From NCBI RefSeq assembly GCF_038502225.1, contig NC_091353.1, forward strand, positions 3,342,379 through 3,406,378: a stretch of 64,000 nt of DNA. Direction: 5' to 3'. Shown in pieces: positions 33,138-45,352 of this stretch. Each line of letters begins with the position of its first letter. Position 1 is the stretch's first letter. This DNA comes from Cherax quadricarinatus (lineage: Eukaryota > Arthropoda > Malacostraca > Decapoda > Parastacidae). The notes under the pieces were generated by a model. That model had not been told where the DNA came from and did not search any database. It saw only the letters and a program-made list of their open reading frames with translations. The position numbers and the translations under genes are program-made.

Positions 33138-36100
33138 CATTATATGTAGTATGGGAAGTAGAGTCTCTTATGTACTCTACATTATATGTAGTATGGGAAG
33201 TAGAGTCTCATGTACTCTACATTATATGTAGTATGGGAAGTAGAGTCTCTTATGTATTCTATTTTATATGTAGTATGGGAAGTAGAGTCTCATGTACTCT
33301 ACATTATATGTAGTATGGGAAGTAGAGTCTCTCATGTACTCTACATTATATGTAGTATGGGAAGTAGAGTCTCATGTACTCTACATTATATGTAGTATGG
33401 GAAGTAGAGTCTCATGTACTCTACATTATATGTAGTATGGGAAGTAGAGTCTCTCATGTACTCTACATTATATGTAGTATGGGAAGTAGAGTCTCCTGTA
33501 CTCTACATTATATGTAGTATGGGAAGTAGAGTCTCTCATGTACTCTACATTATATGTAGTATGGGAAGTAGAGTCTCATGTACTCTACATTATATGTAGT
33601 ATGGGAAGTAGAGTCTCTCATGTACTCTACATTATATGTAGTATGGGAAGTAGAGTCTCCTGTACTCTACATTATATGTAGTATGGGAAGTAGAGTCTCA
33701 TGTACTCTACATTATATGTAGTATGGGAAGTAGAGTCTCTCATGTACTCTACATTATATGTAGTATGGGAAGTAGAGTCTCTCATGTACTCTACATTATA
33801 TGTAGTATGGGAAGTAGAGTCTCTCATGTACTCTACATTATATGTAGTATGGAAAGTAGAGTCTCCTGTACTCTACATTATATGTAGTATGGGAAGTAGA
33901 GTCTGTCATGTACTCTACATTATATGTAGTATGGGAAGTAGAGTCTCACGTACTCTACATTATATGTAGTATGGGAAGTAGAGTCTCCTGTACTCTACAT
34001 TATATGTAGTATGGGAAGTAGAGTCTCTCATGTACTCTACATTATATGTAGTATGGGAAGTAGAGTCTCATGTACTTTACATTATATGTAGTATGGGAAG
34101 TAGAGTCTCTCATGTACTCTACATTATATGTAGTATGGGAAGTAGAGTCTCATGTACTCTACATTATATGTAGCATGGGAAGTAGAGTCTCCTGTACTCT
34201 ACATTATATGTAGTATGGGAAGCAGAGTCTCCTGTACTCTACATTATATGTAGTATGGGAAGTAGAGTCTCTTCTGTACTCTACATTATATGTAGTATGG
34301 GAAGTAGAGTCTCATGTACTCTACATTATATGTAGTATGGGAAGTAGAGTCTCTCATGTACTCTACATTATATGTAGCATGGGAAGTAGAGTCTCCTGTA
34401 CTCTACATTATATGTGGTATGGGAAGTAGAGTCTCTCATGTACTCTACATTATATGTAGTATGGGAAGTAGAGTCTCCTGTACTCTACATTATATGTAGT
34501 ATGGGAAGTAGAGTCTGTCATGTACTCTACATTATATGTAGTATGGGAAGTAGAGTCTCCTGTACTCTACATTATATGTAGTATGGGAAGTAGAGTCTCC
34601 TGTACTCTACATTATATGTAGTATGGGAAGTAGAGTCTCTCATGTACTCTACATTATATGTAGTATGGGAAGTAGAGTCTCATGTACTCTACATTATATG
34701 TAGTATGGGAAGTAGAGTCTCATGTACTCTACATTATATGTAGTATGGGAAGTAGAGTCTCTCATGTACTCTACATTATATGTAGTATGGGAAGTAGAGT
34801 CTCCTGTACTCTACATTATATGTAGTATGGGAAGTAGAGTCTCTCATGTACTCTACATTATATGTAGTATGGGAAGTAGAGTCTCATGTACTCTACATTA
34901 TATGTAGTATGGGAAGTAGAGTCTCTCATGTACTCTACATTATATGTAGTATGGGAAGTAGAGTCTCTCATGTACTCTACATTATATGTAGTATGGGAAG
35001 TAGAGTCTCATGTACTCTACATTATATGTAGTATGGGAAGTAGAGTCTCCTGTACTCTACATTATATGTAGTATGGGAAGTAGAGTCTCTTGTACTCTAC
35101 ATTATATGTAGTATGAGAAGTAGAGTCTCTCATGTACTCTACATTATATGTAGTATGGGAAGTAGAGTCTCTCATGTACTCTACATTATATGTAGTATGG
35201 GAAGTAGAGTCTCTCATGTACTCTACATTATATGTAGTATGGGATGTAGAGTCTCATGTACTCTACGTTATATGTAGTATGGGAAGTAGAGTCTCCTGTA
35301 CTCTACATTATATGTAGTATGGGAAGTAGAGTCTCCTGTACTCTACATTATATGTAGTATGGGAAGTAGAGTCTCTCATGTACTCTACATTATATGTAGT
35401 ATGGGAAGTAGAGTCTCCTGTACTCTACATTATATGTAGTATGGGAAGTAGAGTCTCTCATGTACTCTACATTATATGTAGTATGGGAAGTAGAGTCTCC
35501 TGTACTCTACATTATATGTAGTATGGGAAGTAGAGTCTCTCATGTACTCTACATTATATGTAGTATGGGAAGTAGAGTCTCATGTACTCTACATTATATG
35601 TAGTATGGGAAGTAGAGTCTCATGTACTCTACATTATATGTAGTATGGGAAGTAGAGTCTCTCATGTACTCTACATTATATGTAGTATGGGAAGTAGAGT
35701 CTCCTGTACTCTACATTATATGTAGTATGGGAAGTAGAGTCTCTCATGTACTCTACATTATATGTAGTATGGGAAGTAGAGTCTCATGTACTCTACATTA
35801 TATGTAGTATGGGAAGTAGAGTCTCTCATGTACTCTACATTATATGTAGTATGGGAGGTAGAGTCTCTCATGTACTCTACATTATATGTAGTATGGGAAG
35901 TAGAGTCTCATGTACTCTACATTATATGTAGTATGGGAAGTAGAGTCTCCTGTACTCTACATTATATGTAGTATGGGAAGTAGAGTCTCCTGTACTCTAC
36001 ATTATATGTAGTATGAGAAGTAGAGTCTCTCATGTACTCTACATTATATGTAGTATGGGAAGTAGAGTCTCTCATGTACTCTACATTATATGTAGTATGG

Positions 36101-37065
36101 GAAGTAGAGTCTCTCATGTACTCTACATTATATGTAGTATGGGATGTAGAGTCTCATGTACTCTACGTTATATGTAGTATGGGAAGTAGAGTCTCCTGTA
36201 CTCTACATTATATGTAGTATGGGAAGTAGAGTCTCCTGTACTCTACATTATATGTAGTATGGGAAGTAGAGTCTCTCATGTACTCTACATTATATGTAGT
36301 ATGGGAAGTAGAGTCTCATGTACTCTACATTATATGTAGTATGGGAAGTAGAGTCTCATGTACTCTACATTATATGTAGTATGGGAAGTAGAGTCTCTCA
36401 TGTACTCTACATTATATGTAGTATGGGAAGTAGAGTCTCCTGTACTCTACATTATATGTAGTATGGGAAGTAGAGTCTCTCATGTACTCTACATTATATG
36501 TAGTATGGGAAGTAGAGTCTCCTGTACTCTACATTATATGTAGTATGGGAAGTAGAGTCTCTCATGTACTCTACATTATATGTAGTATGGGAAGTAGAGT
36601 CTCTCATGTACTCTACATTATATGTAGTATGGGAAGTAGAGTCTCATGTACTCTACATTATATGTAGTATGGGAAGTAGAGTCTCCTGTACTCTACATTA
36701 TATGTAGTATGGGAAGTAGAGTCTCCTGTACTCTACATTATATGTAGTATGGGAAGTAGAGTCTCTCATGTACTCTACATTATATGTAATATGGGAAGTA
36801 GAGTCTCATGTACTCTACATTATATGTAGTATGGGAAGTAGAGTCTCCTGTATTCTACATTATATGTAGTATGGGAAGTAGAGTCTCTCATGTACTCTAC
36901 ATTATATGTAGTATGTAATGTAGAGTCTCATGTACTCTACATTATATGTAGTATGGGAAGTAGAGTCTCTCATGTACTCTACATTATATGTAGTATGGGA
37001 AGTAGAGTCTAATGTACTCTACATTATATGTAGCATGGGAAGTAGAGTCTCCTGTACTCTACATT
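33138..37065. repeat. 40/42-bp satellite, left part
   Basis: The unit is GTAGTATGGGAAGTAGAGTC, then TCATG, TCTCATG or TCCTG, then TACTCTACATTATAT. Lengths of 40 and 42 bp are interspersed. Each unit holds the hairpin-capable palindrome CTACAT-TAT-ATGTAG and a longer ACTCTAC/GTAGAGT pair. A block containing GTATGAGAAG, GGGATGTAGAG and CTACGTTATATG recurs 900 bp later (35111 and 36011). Confidence 0.95.
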
Positions 37066-39899
37066 GCCTGCACATTGCAGAGTCACTTGTTTGCACAGAA
37101 CTGCTTAATGCCTCAAATGACGTAGTGGAAGTTTTAGCAGTAAAGGTCGAGAACCAAAACCTAGTCATTGTGGTAGTCTACAAGCCTCCGGATGCAACAT
37201 CCCAGCAATTCCAGGAACAGCTGTTAAAAATTGACCACTGTCTGGAAAATCTTCCAGCTCCTGCACCCAACATCTTGCTCCTGGGGGATTTCAACTTAAG
37301 GCTCCTAAAATGGAGGAATATAGCAAATAATATTGTTGCAGTAATAACACCAGGAGGCAGCTCTGATGAAAACTCACACTCACACGAGCTTTTAAATCTC
37401 TGCACAAAATTCAATTTAAACCAGCAAATAATAGAGCCTACTAGACTGGAGAATACACTAGACCTCATATTCACTAACAATGATGATCTGATAAGAAATG
37501 TCACCATATCAAAAACAATATACTCAGATCACAACATAATTGAGGTTCAGACATGTATGCGAGGAGCCCCAGACCGACAAAATGAGACTAGTCACGAGGG
37601 AGCATTCACCAAATTCAACTTCAATAACAAAAACATAAAGTGGGACCAAGTAAACCAAGTCCTAACCGATATAAGCTGGGAAGATATACTAAGCAACACA
37701 GACCCAAACTTATGCCTAGAACAGATTAACTCGGTGGCACTCGATGTATGCACAAGGCTTATTCCTCTAAGAAAAAGGAGGAGTAGATGTAAAATAGAAA
37801 GAGACAGGCGCTCCCTTTACAGGCGACGGAAAAGAATAACAGAGCGGCTAAAAGAGGTCAATATATCTGAAATGCGCAGGGAGACACTGGTCAGAGAAAT
37901 AGCAAGCATCGAACTTAAGCTAAAAGAATCCTTTAGGAGTCAGGAATCGCGGGAAGAACTAAAAGCTATAAATGAAATCGAAAGAAACCCAAAGTATTTC
38001 TTCTCCTATGCCAAATCAAAATCGAGAACAACGCCCAGTATTGGGCCCCTACTTAAACAAGATGGGTCCTACACAGATGACAGCAAGGAAATGAGTGAGC
38101 TACTCAAGTCCCAATATGACTCAGTTTTTAGCAAGCCGCTAACCAGACTGAGAGTCGAAGATCAAAATGAATTTTTTATGAGAGAGCCACAAAATTTGAT
38201 TAACACAAGCCTATCCGATGTTATCCTGACGCCAAATGACTTCGAACAGGCGATAAATGACATGCCCATGCACTCTGCCCCAGGGCCAGACTCATGGAAC
38301 TCTGTGTTCATCAAGAACTGCAAGAAGCCCCTATCACGAGCCTTTTCCATCCTATGGAGAGGGAGCATGGACACGGGGGTCGTCCCTCAGTTACTAAAAA
38401 CAACAGACATAGCCCCACTCCACAAAGGGGGCAGTAAAGCAACAGCAAAGAACTACAGACCAATAGCACTAACATCCCATATCATAAAAATCTTTGAAAG
38501 GGTCCTAAGAAGCAAGATCACCACCCATCTAGAAACCCATCAGTTACACAACCCAGGGCAACATGGGTTTAGAACAGGTCGCTCCTGTCTGTCTCAACTA
38601 CTGGATCACTACGACAAGGTCCTAAATGCACTAGAAGACAAAAAGAATGCAGATGTAATATATACAGACTTTGCAAAAGCCTTCGACAAGTGTGACCATG
38701 GCGTAATAGCGCACAAAATGCGCGCTAAAGGAATAACAGGAAAAGTCGGTCGATGGATCTATAATTTCCTCACTAACAGAACACAGAGAGTAGTCGTCAA
38801 CAGAGTAAAGTCCGAGGCAGCTACGGTGAAAAGCTCTGTTCCACAAGGCACAGTACTAGCTCCCATCTTGTTCCTCATCCTCATATCCGACATAGACAAG
38901 GATGTCAGCCACAGCACCGTGTCTTCCTTTGCAGATGACACCCGAATCTGCATGACAGTGTCTTCCATTGCAGACACTGCAAGGCTCCAGGCGGACATCA
39001 ATCAAATCTTTCAGTGGGCTGCAGAAAACAATATGAAGTTCAACGATGAGAAATTTCAATTACTCAGATATGGTAAACATGAGGAAATTAAATCTTCATC
39101 AGAGTACAAAACAAATTCTGGCCACAAAATAGAGCGAAACACCAACGTCAAAGACCTGGGAGTGATTATGTCGGAGGATCTCACCTTCAAGGACCATATC
39201 ATTGTATCAATCGCATCTGCTAGAAAAATGACAGGATGGATAATGAGAACCTTCAAAACTAGGGAGGCCAAGCCCATGATGACACTCTTCAGGTCACTTG
39301 TTCTATCTAGGCTGGAATATTGCTGCACTCTAACAGCACCTTTCAAGGCAGGTGAAATTGCCGACCTAGAAAATGTACAGAGAACTTTCACGGCGCGCAT
39401 AACGGAGATAAAACACCTCAATTACTGGGAGCGCTTGAGGTTTCTAAACCTGTATTCCCTGGAACGCAGGAGGGAGAGATACATGATTATATACACCTGG
39501 AAAATCCTAGAGGGACTAGTACCGAACTTGCACACGAAAATCACTCACTACGAAAGCAAAAGACTTGGCAGACGATGCACCATCCCCCCAATGAAAAGCA
39601 GGGGTGTCACTAGCACGTTAAGAGACCATACAATAAGTGTCAGGGGCCCGAGACTGTTCAACTGCCTCCCAGCACACATAAGGGGGATTACCAACAGACC
39701 CCTGGCAGTCTTCAAGCTGGCACTGGACAAGCACCTAAAGTCAGTTCCTGATCAGCCGGGCTGTGGCTCGTACGTTGGTTTGCGTGCAGCCAGCAGCAAC
39801 AGCCTGGTTGATCAGGCGCTGATCCACCAGGAGGCCTGGTCACAGACCGGGCCGCGGGGGCATTGACCCCCGAAACTCTCTCCAGGTAAACTCCAGGTA
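37066..39899 (+). mobile_element. LINE family B, copy B3 (5'-truncated, open)
   Basis: This plus-strand LINE is inserted in the 40/42-bp satellite. The 5' truncation lies inside the endonuclease. The 3' end is two tandem copies of CTCCAGGTA with no poly(A), a CR1/L2-group trait. The left flank ends ACATT and the right flank starts ATATGTAG, which together restore an intact satellite unit, so there is neither duplication nor loss of target. Confidence 0.92.
37068..39866 (+). CDS. LINE B3 ORF2 (5'-truncated): partial endonuclease and full reverse transcriptase
   Basis: There are 932 open codons with no native start; the frame continues upstream only into satellite. Residues about 20-165 are the C-terminal part of an EEP endonuclease: VVYKPPDATS, LLGDFNLRLLKW, LDLIFTNND and YSDHNIIEV. 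A basic linker (RRSLYRRRKRITE) follows, then NPKYFFSYAKSK. The reverse transcriptase includes APGPDSWNSVFIKN, KNYRPIALTSHI, GQHGFRTGRSCL, YTDFAKAFDKCD, SVPQGTVLAPILF and the active site FADD at 38928-38939. The C-terminus ends KSVPDQPGCGSYVGLRAA and then a stop. The absence of lesions suggests recent insertion. Truncation makes autonomous movement unlikely. Confidence 0.9.
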   Translation: MHIAESLVCTELLNASNDVVEVLAVKVENQNLVIVVVYKPPDATSQQFQEQLLKIDHCLENLPAPAPNILLLGDFNLRLLKWRNIANNIVAVITPGGSSDENSHSHELLNLCTKFNLNQQIIEPTRLENTLDLIFTNNDDLIRNVTISKTIYSDHNIIEVQTCMRGAPDRQNETSHEGAFTKFNFNNKNIKWDQVNQVLTDISWEDILSNTDPNLCLEQINSVALDVCTRLIPLRKRRSRCKIERDRRSLYRRRKRITERLKEVNISEMRRETLVREIASIELKLKESFRSQESREELKAINEIERNPKYFFSYAKSKSRTTPSIGPLLKQDGSYTDDSKEMSELLKSQYDSVFSKPLTRLRVEDQNEFFMREPQNLINTSLSDVILTPNDFEQAINDMPMHSAPGPDSWNSVFIKNCKKPLSRAFSILWRGSMDTGVVPQLLKTTDIAPLHKGGSKATAKNYRPIALTSHIIKIFERVLRSKITTHLETHQLHNPGQHGFRTGRSCLSQLLDHYDKVLNALEDKKNADVIYTDFAKAFDKCDHGVIAHKMRAKGITGKVGRWIYNFLTNRTQRVVVNRVKSEAATVKSSVPQGTVLAPILFLILISDIDKDVSHSTVSSFADDTRICMTVSSIADTARLQADINQIFQWAAENNMKFNDEKFQLLRYGKHEEIKSSSEYKTNSGHKIERNTNVKDLGVIMSEDLTFKDHIIVSIASARKMTGWIMRTFKTREAKPMMTLFRSLVLSRLEYCCTLTAPFKAGEIADLENVQRTFTARITEIKHLNYWERLRFLNLYSLERRRERYMIIYTWKILEGLVPNLHTKITHYESKRLGRRCTIPPMKSRGVTSTLRDHTISVRGPRLFNCLPAHIRGITNRPLAVFKLALDKHLKSVPDQPGCGSYVGLRAASSNSLVDQALIHQEAWSQTGPRGH

Positions 39900-41300
39900 A
39901 TATGTAGTATGGGAAGCAGAGTCTCCTGTACTCTACATTATATGTAGTATGGGAAGTAGAGTCTCTCCTGTACTCTACATTATATGTAGTATGGGAAGTA
40001 GAGTCTCATGTACTCTACATTATATGTAGTATGGGAAGTAGAGTCTCATGTACTCTACATTATATGTAGCATGGGAAGTAGAGTCTCCTGTACTCTACAT
40101 TATATGTGGTATGGGAAGTAGAGTCTCTCATGTACTCTACATTATATGTAGTATGGGAAGTAGAGTCTCCTGTACTCTACATGATATGTAGTATGGGTAG
40201 TAGAGTCTGTCATGTACTCTACATTATATGTAGTATGGGAAGTAGAGTCTCCTGTACTCTACATTATATGTAGTATGGGAAGTAGAGTCTCCTGTACTCT
40301 ACATTATATGTAGTATGGGAAGTAGAGTCTCTCATGTACTCTACATTATATGTAGTATGGGAAGTAGAGTCTCATGTACTCTACATTATATGTAGTATGG
40401 GAAGTAGAGTCTCTCATGTACTCTACATTATATGTAGTATGGGAAGTAGAGTCTCCTGTACTCTACATTATATGTAGTATGGGAAGTAGAGTCTCATGTA
40501 CTCTACATTATATGTAGTATGGGAAGTAGAGTCTCTCATGTACTCTCCATTATATGTAGTATGAGAAGTAGAGTCTCATGTACTCTACATTATATGTAGT
40601 ATGGGAAGTAAAGTCTCTCATGTACTCTACATTATATGTAGTATGGGAAGTAGAGTCTCCTGTACTCTACATTATATGTAGTATGGGAAGTAGAGTCTCT
40701 CATGTACTCTACATTATATGTAGTATGGGAAGTAGAGTCTCATGTACTCTACATTATATGTAGTATGGGAAGTAAAGTCTCTCATGTACTCTATATTATA
40801 TGTAGTATGGGAAGTAGAGTCTCTCATGTACTCTACATTATATGTAGTATGGGAAGTAGAGTCTCATGTACTCTACATTATATGTAGTATGAGAAGTAGA
40901 GTCTCTCATGTACTCTACATTATATGTAGTATGGGAAGTAGAGTCTCCTGTACTCTACATTATATGTAGTATGGGTAGTAGAGTCTCTCATGTACTCTAC
41001 ATTATATGTAGTATGGGAAGTAGAGTCTCTCATGTACTCTACATTATATGTAGTATGGGAAGTAGAGTCTCTCATGTACTCTACATTATATGTAGTATGG
41101 GAAGTAAAGTTTCCTGTACTCTACATTATATGTAGTATGGGAAGTAGAGTCTCTCATGTACTCTACATTATATGTAGTATGGGAAGTAGAGTCTCTCATG
41201 TACTCTACATTATATGTAGTATGGGAAGTAAAGTTTCCTGTACTCTACATTATATGTAGTATGGGACGTGGAGTCTCCTGTACTCTACGTTATATGTAGC
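39900..41300. repeat. 40/42-bp satellite, right part
   Basis: This continues the same array after LINE B3. Its first units carry the rare variants GGGAAGCAGAG and TATATGTGGTATG, which also occur together at 34221-34415 in the left part. It ends at TACGTTATATGTAGC. Confidence 0.95.
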
Positions 41301-41466
41301 ATTATGCAGTAATTGCGAACCAGCGATGCAAAATAACCACGGAGGGAGTTGAATGATAGCTCTAGGCCTTTCATGTTGCAATCACCACATCTCCAGGAGC
41401 TTGCAATGTTACAGAAATGAGTAGGAAGTCCAGGTAGATCCATTCAGAGAACGTTTATAACTAGGG

Positions 41467-42575
41467 AAGTGGTGGGAGCTGTGACCTTACACACTCCACT
41501 GTACAAGACAGGTGAGGGGAGCTGTGACCTTACACACTCCACAGTACAAGACAGGTGAGGGGAGCTGTGACCTTACACACTCCACAGTACAAGTCAGGTG
41601 AGGGGGAGCTGTGACCTTACACACTCCACAGTACAAGACAGGTGAGGGGAGCTGTGACCTTACACACTCCACAGTACAAGACAGGTGAGGGGGAGCTGTG
41701 ACCTTACACACTCCACAGTACAAGACAGGTGAGGGGGAGCTGTGACCTTACACACTCCACAGTACAAGTCAGGTGAGGGGGAGCTGTGACCTTACGCTCT
41801 CCACAGTACAAGACAGGTGAGGGGAGCTGTGACCTTACACACTCCACAGTACAAGACAGGTGAGGGGAGCTGTGACCTTACACACTCCATAGTACAAGAC
41901 AGGTGAGGGGAGCTGTGACCTTACACACTCCACAGTACAAGACAGGTGAGGGGAGCTGTGACCTTACGCTCTCCACAGCACAAGACAGGTGAGGGGAGCT
42001 GTGACCTTACGCTCTCCACAGTACAAGACAGGTGAGGGGAGCTGTGACCTTACGCTCTCCACAGTACAAGACAGGTGAGGGGAGCTGTGATCTTACGCTC
42101 TCCACAGTACAAGACAGGTGAGGGGAGCTGTGACCTTATGCTCTCCACAGTACAAGACGTGAGGGGAGCTGTGACCCTACCTTTTCCACAGTACAAGACA
42201 GGGGTGATGGGAGCTGTGACCCTTCCTTTTCCACAGTACAAGACAGGGGTGATGGGAGCTGTGACCCTACCTTTTCCACAGTACAAGACAGGGGTGATGG
42301 GAGCTGTGACCCTACCTTTTCCACAGTACAAGACAGGGGTGATGGGAGCTGTGACCCTGCCTTTTCCACAGTACAAGACAGGGGTGAGGGGAACTGTGAC
42401 CCTACCTTTTCCACAGTACAAGACAGGGGTGATGGTAGCTGTGACCCTACCTTTTCCACAGTAGAAGACGGGTGAGGGGAGCTGTGACCCCACCTTTTCC
42501 ACAGTACAAGACAGGGGTGATGGGAGCTGTGACCCTACCTTTTCCACAGTACAAGACAGGGGTGAGGGGAGCTGT
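41467..42575. repeat. Minisatellite, 43-bp then 45-bp units
   Basis: The first part (to about 42170) has GACAGGTGAGGGGAGCTGTG, then ACCTTACACACTCCACAG. The second part has GACAGGGGTGATGGGAGCTG, then ACCCTACCTTTTCCACAG. The two subfamilies are sequential rather than mixed. The open minus-strand frames are repeat artefacts. The 166 bp before it (41301-41466) is non-tandem with no ORF. Confidence 0.94.
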
Positions 42576-43377
42576 GACCCCCTCTCTGGAAGAGGCTTCC
42601 AGAAGCGTGCAACTCTGAGTGACGCAGCCGCCAACCTCTCGCCAGAGGTACGGGAAGGCAGAAATGATGGCAGGAAGGATGGCAGGAAGGAAGGCAGCAG
42701 CAGTATCAATAACGAGCTCAGTCTTCACTTGAAATAATCAGCGTTGGTGAGTGGAAAGCAATAATGACGAGGCGAGGAAATTACCGCGTCTGAACAGGAA
42801 AGAAGAGGGAGAGAGGCGATGGGTTGTGTGAGGGAGGAGTGGGAGAGGCATGGTGTACAGAGGGAGATTTACGATGGACGTTGACTGAAGATGGAGTCGG
42901 GAGGGAGTGTTGGCGGTGCAGTCATCCATCTTCACCAGCACTCACCAGTGGAGGAGATAAGAGAGTGATTGTGATGCTGGTGATGGAGGAGTGGAACAGT
43001 GATTGCGAAAAGTGATGGAAGCTCGTTAGGCTCACAACTGACTGCTCTCACATTCAATCCCGGGCGGGGCATGATACAGTGTTTGTACAAAGGAGAATGA
43101 CAATTGGGTGTACATGCCGAGAACCCTATATGTATGTAGAGCATTTCTGGCTAAACACCTGCTATCCCTGTGTACCTAGCAGTAAGCGGGTGTAACATAC
43201 CCCCAATGAAAATTAGGGGCGCCATTAGAGTTTATTCAGGTATACACAAATACTGTTACGTAGATTATCATACATAGCAGCATATGTGTAGAGAACCTGG
43301 GATAACCCAAAAAAGTCAGACAAAGTGACTTATTTCCATTGGGATCGCAAGACTGTTCTCTCTCACCAGACATAACG
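42576..43377. other. Low-repeat stretch with a decayed SINE-like piece
   Basis: No ORF or RNA gene is convincing. At about 43018-43200 a B-box-like CATTCAATCCCGGGC and a downstream GTACCTAGCAGTAAGCGGG resemble the SINEs at 45050-45895, but with a different middle. A short GGATGGCAGGAAGG duplication lies near 42670. Confidence 0.45.
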
Positions 43378-43722
43378 GGAGTCGCCAATAAATCCCTGGC
43401 TGCCTTCAAGACCCCTGGCTGCCTTCAAGACCCCTGGCTGCCTTCAAGACCCCTGGCTGCCTTCAAGACCCCTGGCTGCCTTCAAGACCCCTGGCTGCCT
43501 TCAAGACCCCTGGCTGCCTTCAAGACCCCTGGCTGCCTTCAAGACCCCTGGCTGCCTTCAAGACCCCTGGCTGCCTTCAAGAGGGAGCTGGACAGATACC
43601 TAAAATCAGTTCCCGATCAGCCGGGTTGTGGTCCCTACGTTGCACTACGTGCGGCCAGCAGTAACAGTCTAGTTGATGTTGCTCTGATCCACCGGAGGGT
43701 TGGGTCAAAAGTAGGTACCTAG
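43378..43722 (+). pseudogene. LINE B fragment with internally amplified 19-bp coding segment
   Basis: The 3' end of ORF2 is recognisable from GAGGGAGCTGGACAG onward: ELDRYLKSVPDQPGCGPYV, then ASSNSLVD. Just before it, the sequence encoding PLAAFK is replaced by about ten tandem copies of the 19-mer ACCCCTGGCTGCCTTCAAG (about 43390-43580). Since 19 is not a multiple of three, the copies cycle through frames. The fragment is non-functional. Confidence 0.88.
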
Positions 43723-43740
43723 GTGTTAGTGCAGTGTTGT

Positions 43741-44516
43741 GATGGAGGGGTGGTGGAGGGATGGTGGAGGGGTGGTGATGGAGGGATGGTGATGGAAGGA
43801 TGGTAATGGAAGGATGGTAATGGAAGGATGGTAATGGATGGATGGTAATGGAAGGATGGTAATGGAAGGATGGTAATGGAAGGATGATAATGGAAGGATG
43901 GTAATGGAAGGATGGTAATGGAAGGATGGTAATGGAAGGATGGTAATGGAAGGATGATAATGGAAGGATGGTAAGGGAAGGATGGTGATGGAAGGATGGT
44001 AATGGAAGGATGGTAATGGAAGGATGGTAATGGAAGGATGATAATGGAAGGATGGTAATGGATGGATGGTAATGGAAGGATGATAATGGAAGGATGATAA
44101 TGGAAGGATGGTGATGGAAGGATGGTAATGGAAGGATGGTAATGGAAGGATGGTAATGGAAGGATGATAATGGAAGGATGGTAATGGAAGGATGGTAATG
44201 GAAGGATGGTAATGGATGGATGGTGATGGAAGGATGGTGATTGAAGGATGGTAATGGAAGGATGGTAATGGAAGGATGGTAATGGAAGAATGGTGATGGA
44301 AGGATGGTAATGGAAGGATGGTGATGGAAGGATGGTAATGGAAGGATGGTAATGGAAGGATGGTAATGGAAGGATGGTGATGAATCATGGTGATGGAAGG
44401 ATGGTAATGGAAGGATGGTAATGGAAGGATGATAATGGAAGGATGGTAATGGAAGGATGGTAATGGAAGGATGGTAACGGAAGGATGGTAATGGAAGGAT
44501 GGTAATGGTAAGATGG
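43741..44516. repeat. Minisatellite, 14-bp unit (AATGGAAGGATGGT)
   Basis: About 55 copies with GTAATGG, GTGATGG and ATAATGG variants begin right after the LINE B fragment. The minus-strand ORFs reading FHYHPSITILP repeats are artefacts of 3 x 14 bp. Confidence 0.95.
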
Positions 44517-44882
44517 AACCAACAACAACAATAAACTAACATAATTAGCTCCTGTCAAACCATATACTAAATTACCACAAACTGTATGAGTGAAAATTAG
44601 AAATAAGAGAAGGATGAATACGAGAGAGCAAAGGAGAAGAAGAGCGTCGAGGAAGAGGAAGAGGAGAGAGAGAGAGTGATGGTGACATATTAGGTGTGAG
44701 AGTGTAGGTCACCTCACCCTCTCACAGCCACGCTCCTCTTAACAGTAATGAGGCTGATTTTCCCCTCTTCTTACGTGTCTTCCAGTTTATTTCCCACTGT
44801 CTTCCTTCTTATCTCCCTTTCTCCCTCCCTCCCTTCTCCCCCAACACATACAGAGTAATGGCGAGAGCTAAGTCTTATATAA
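44517..44882. other. Spacer, purine/pyrimidine-rich, no gene seen
   Basis: A GAAGAGGAAGAGGAGAGAG stretch at about 44636-44675 and a CTCCCTCCCTCCCTTCTCCC stretch at about 44821-44840 are the only structure seen. Confidence 0.5.
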
Positions 44883-45049
44883 CTGGAGGAACGAAGAGCA
44901 AGGGAAGATATGATCATGACATACAAAATACCCTAACGCAGAGATAGTATTCTAGAAGTTCTTTATCGGGAATGTAACAACAAGTTGGGAATGGGGAAGA
45001 ACTTGGTTGCAAATTATACAGACCTAGCTGACGTCAATGACTTACTACG

Positions 45050-45352
45050 GTGGCCCGGTGGTCTGGTGGCTAAAGCTCCCGCTTCACACACGGAGGGCCC
45101 GGGTTCGATTCCCGGCGGGTGGAAACATTCCGACACGTTTCCTTACACCTATTGTCCTGTTCACCTAGCAGCAAATAGGTACCTGGGTGTTAGTCGACTG
45201 GTGTGGGTCGCATCCTGGGGGACAAGATTAAGGACCACAATGGAAATAAGTTAGACAGTCCTCGATGACGCACTGACTTTCTTGGGTTATCCTGGGTGGC
45301 TAACCCTCCGGGGTTAAAAATCCGAACGAAATCTTATCTTATCTTATCTTAC
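45050..45352 (+). mobile_element. tRNA-derived SINE, subfamily 1
   Basis: The tRNA-like head has an A-box-like TGGTCTGGTGGC and a perfect B box GGTTCGATTCC (45112-45122). A body with GGTACCTGGGTGTTAG and GGTGTGGGTCGCATCCTGG follows, then a TCTTA-type tail. The head resembles tRNA-Val(CAC), with CAC in the anticodon position. Transcription would be by RNA polymerase III. Confidence 0.88.

Noticed and set aside
36930..37067. Satellite-encoded N-terminus of the LINE B3 ORF
   Set aside because: The 46 upstream codons are satellite read-through. The LINE begins at 37066.
42050..42728. Pro/Ser-rich minus-strand ORFs
   Set aside because: They lie in the 43/45-bp minisatellite and follow its period.
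45050..45122. Functional tRNA-Val gene
   Set aside because: The tRNA-like head continues into a SINE body and tail and occurs in several copies. The acceptor stem does not pair well.
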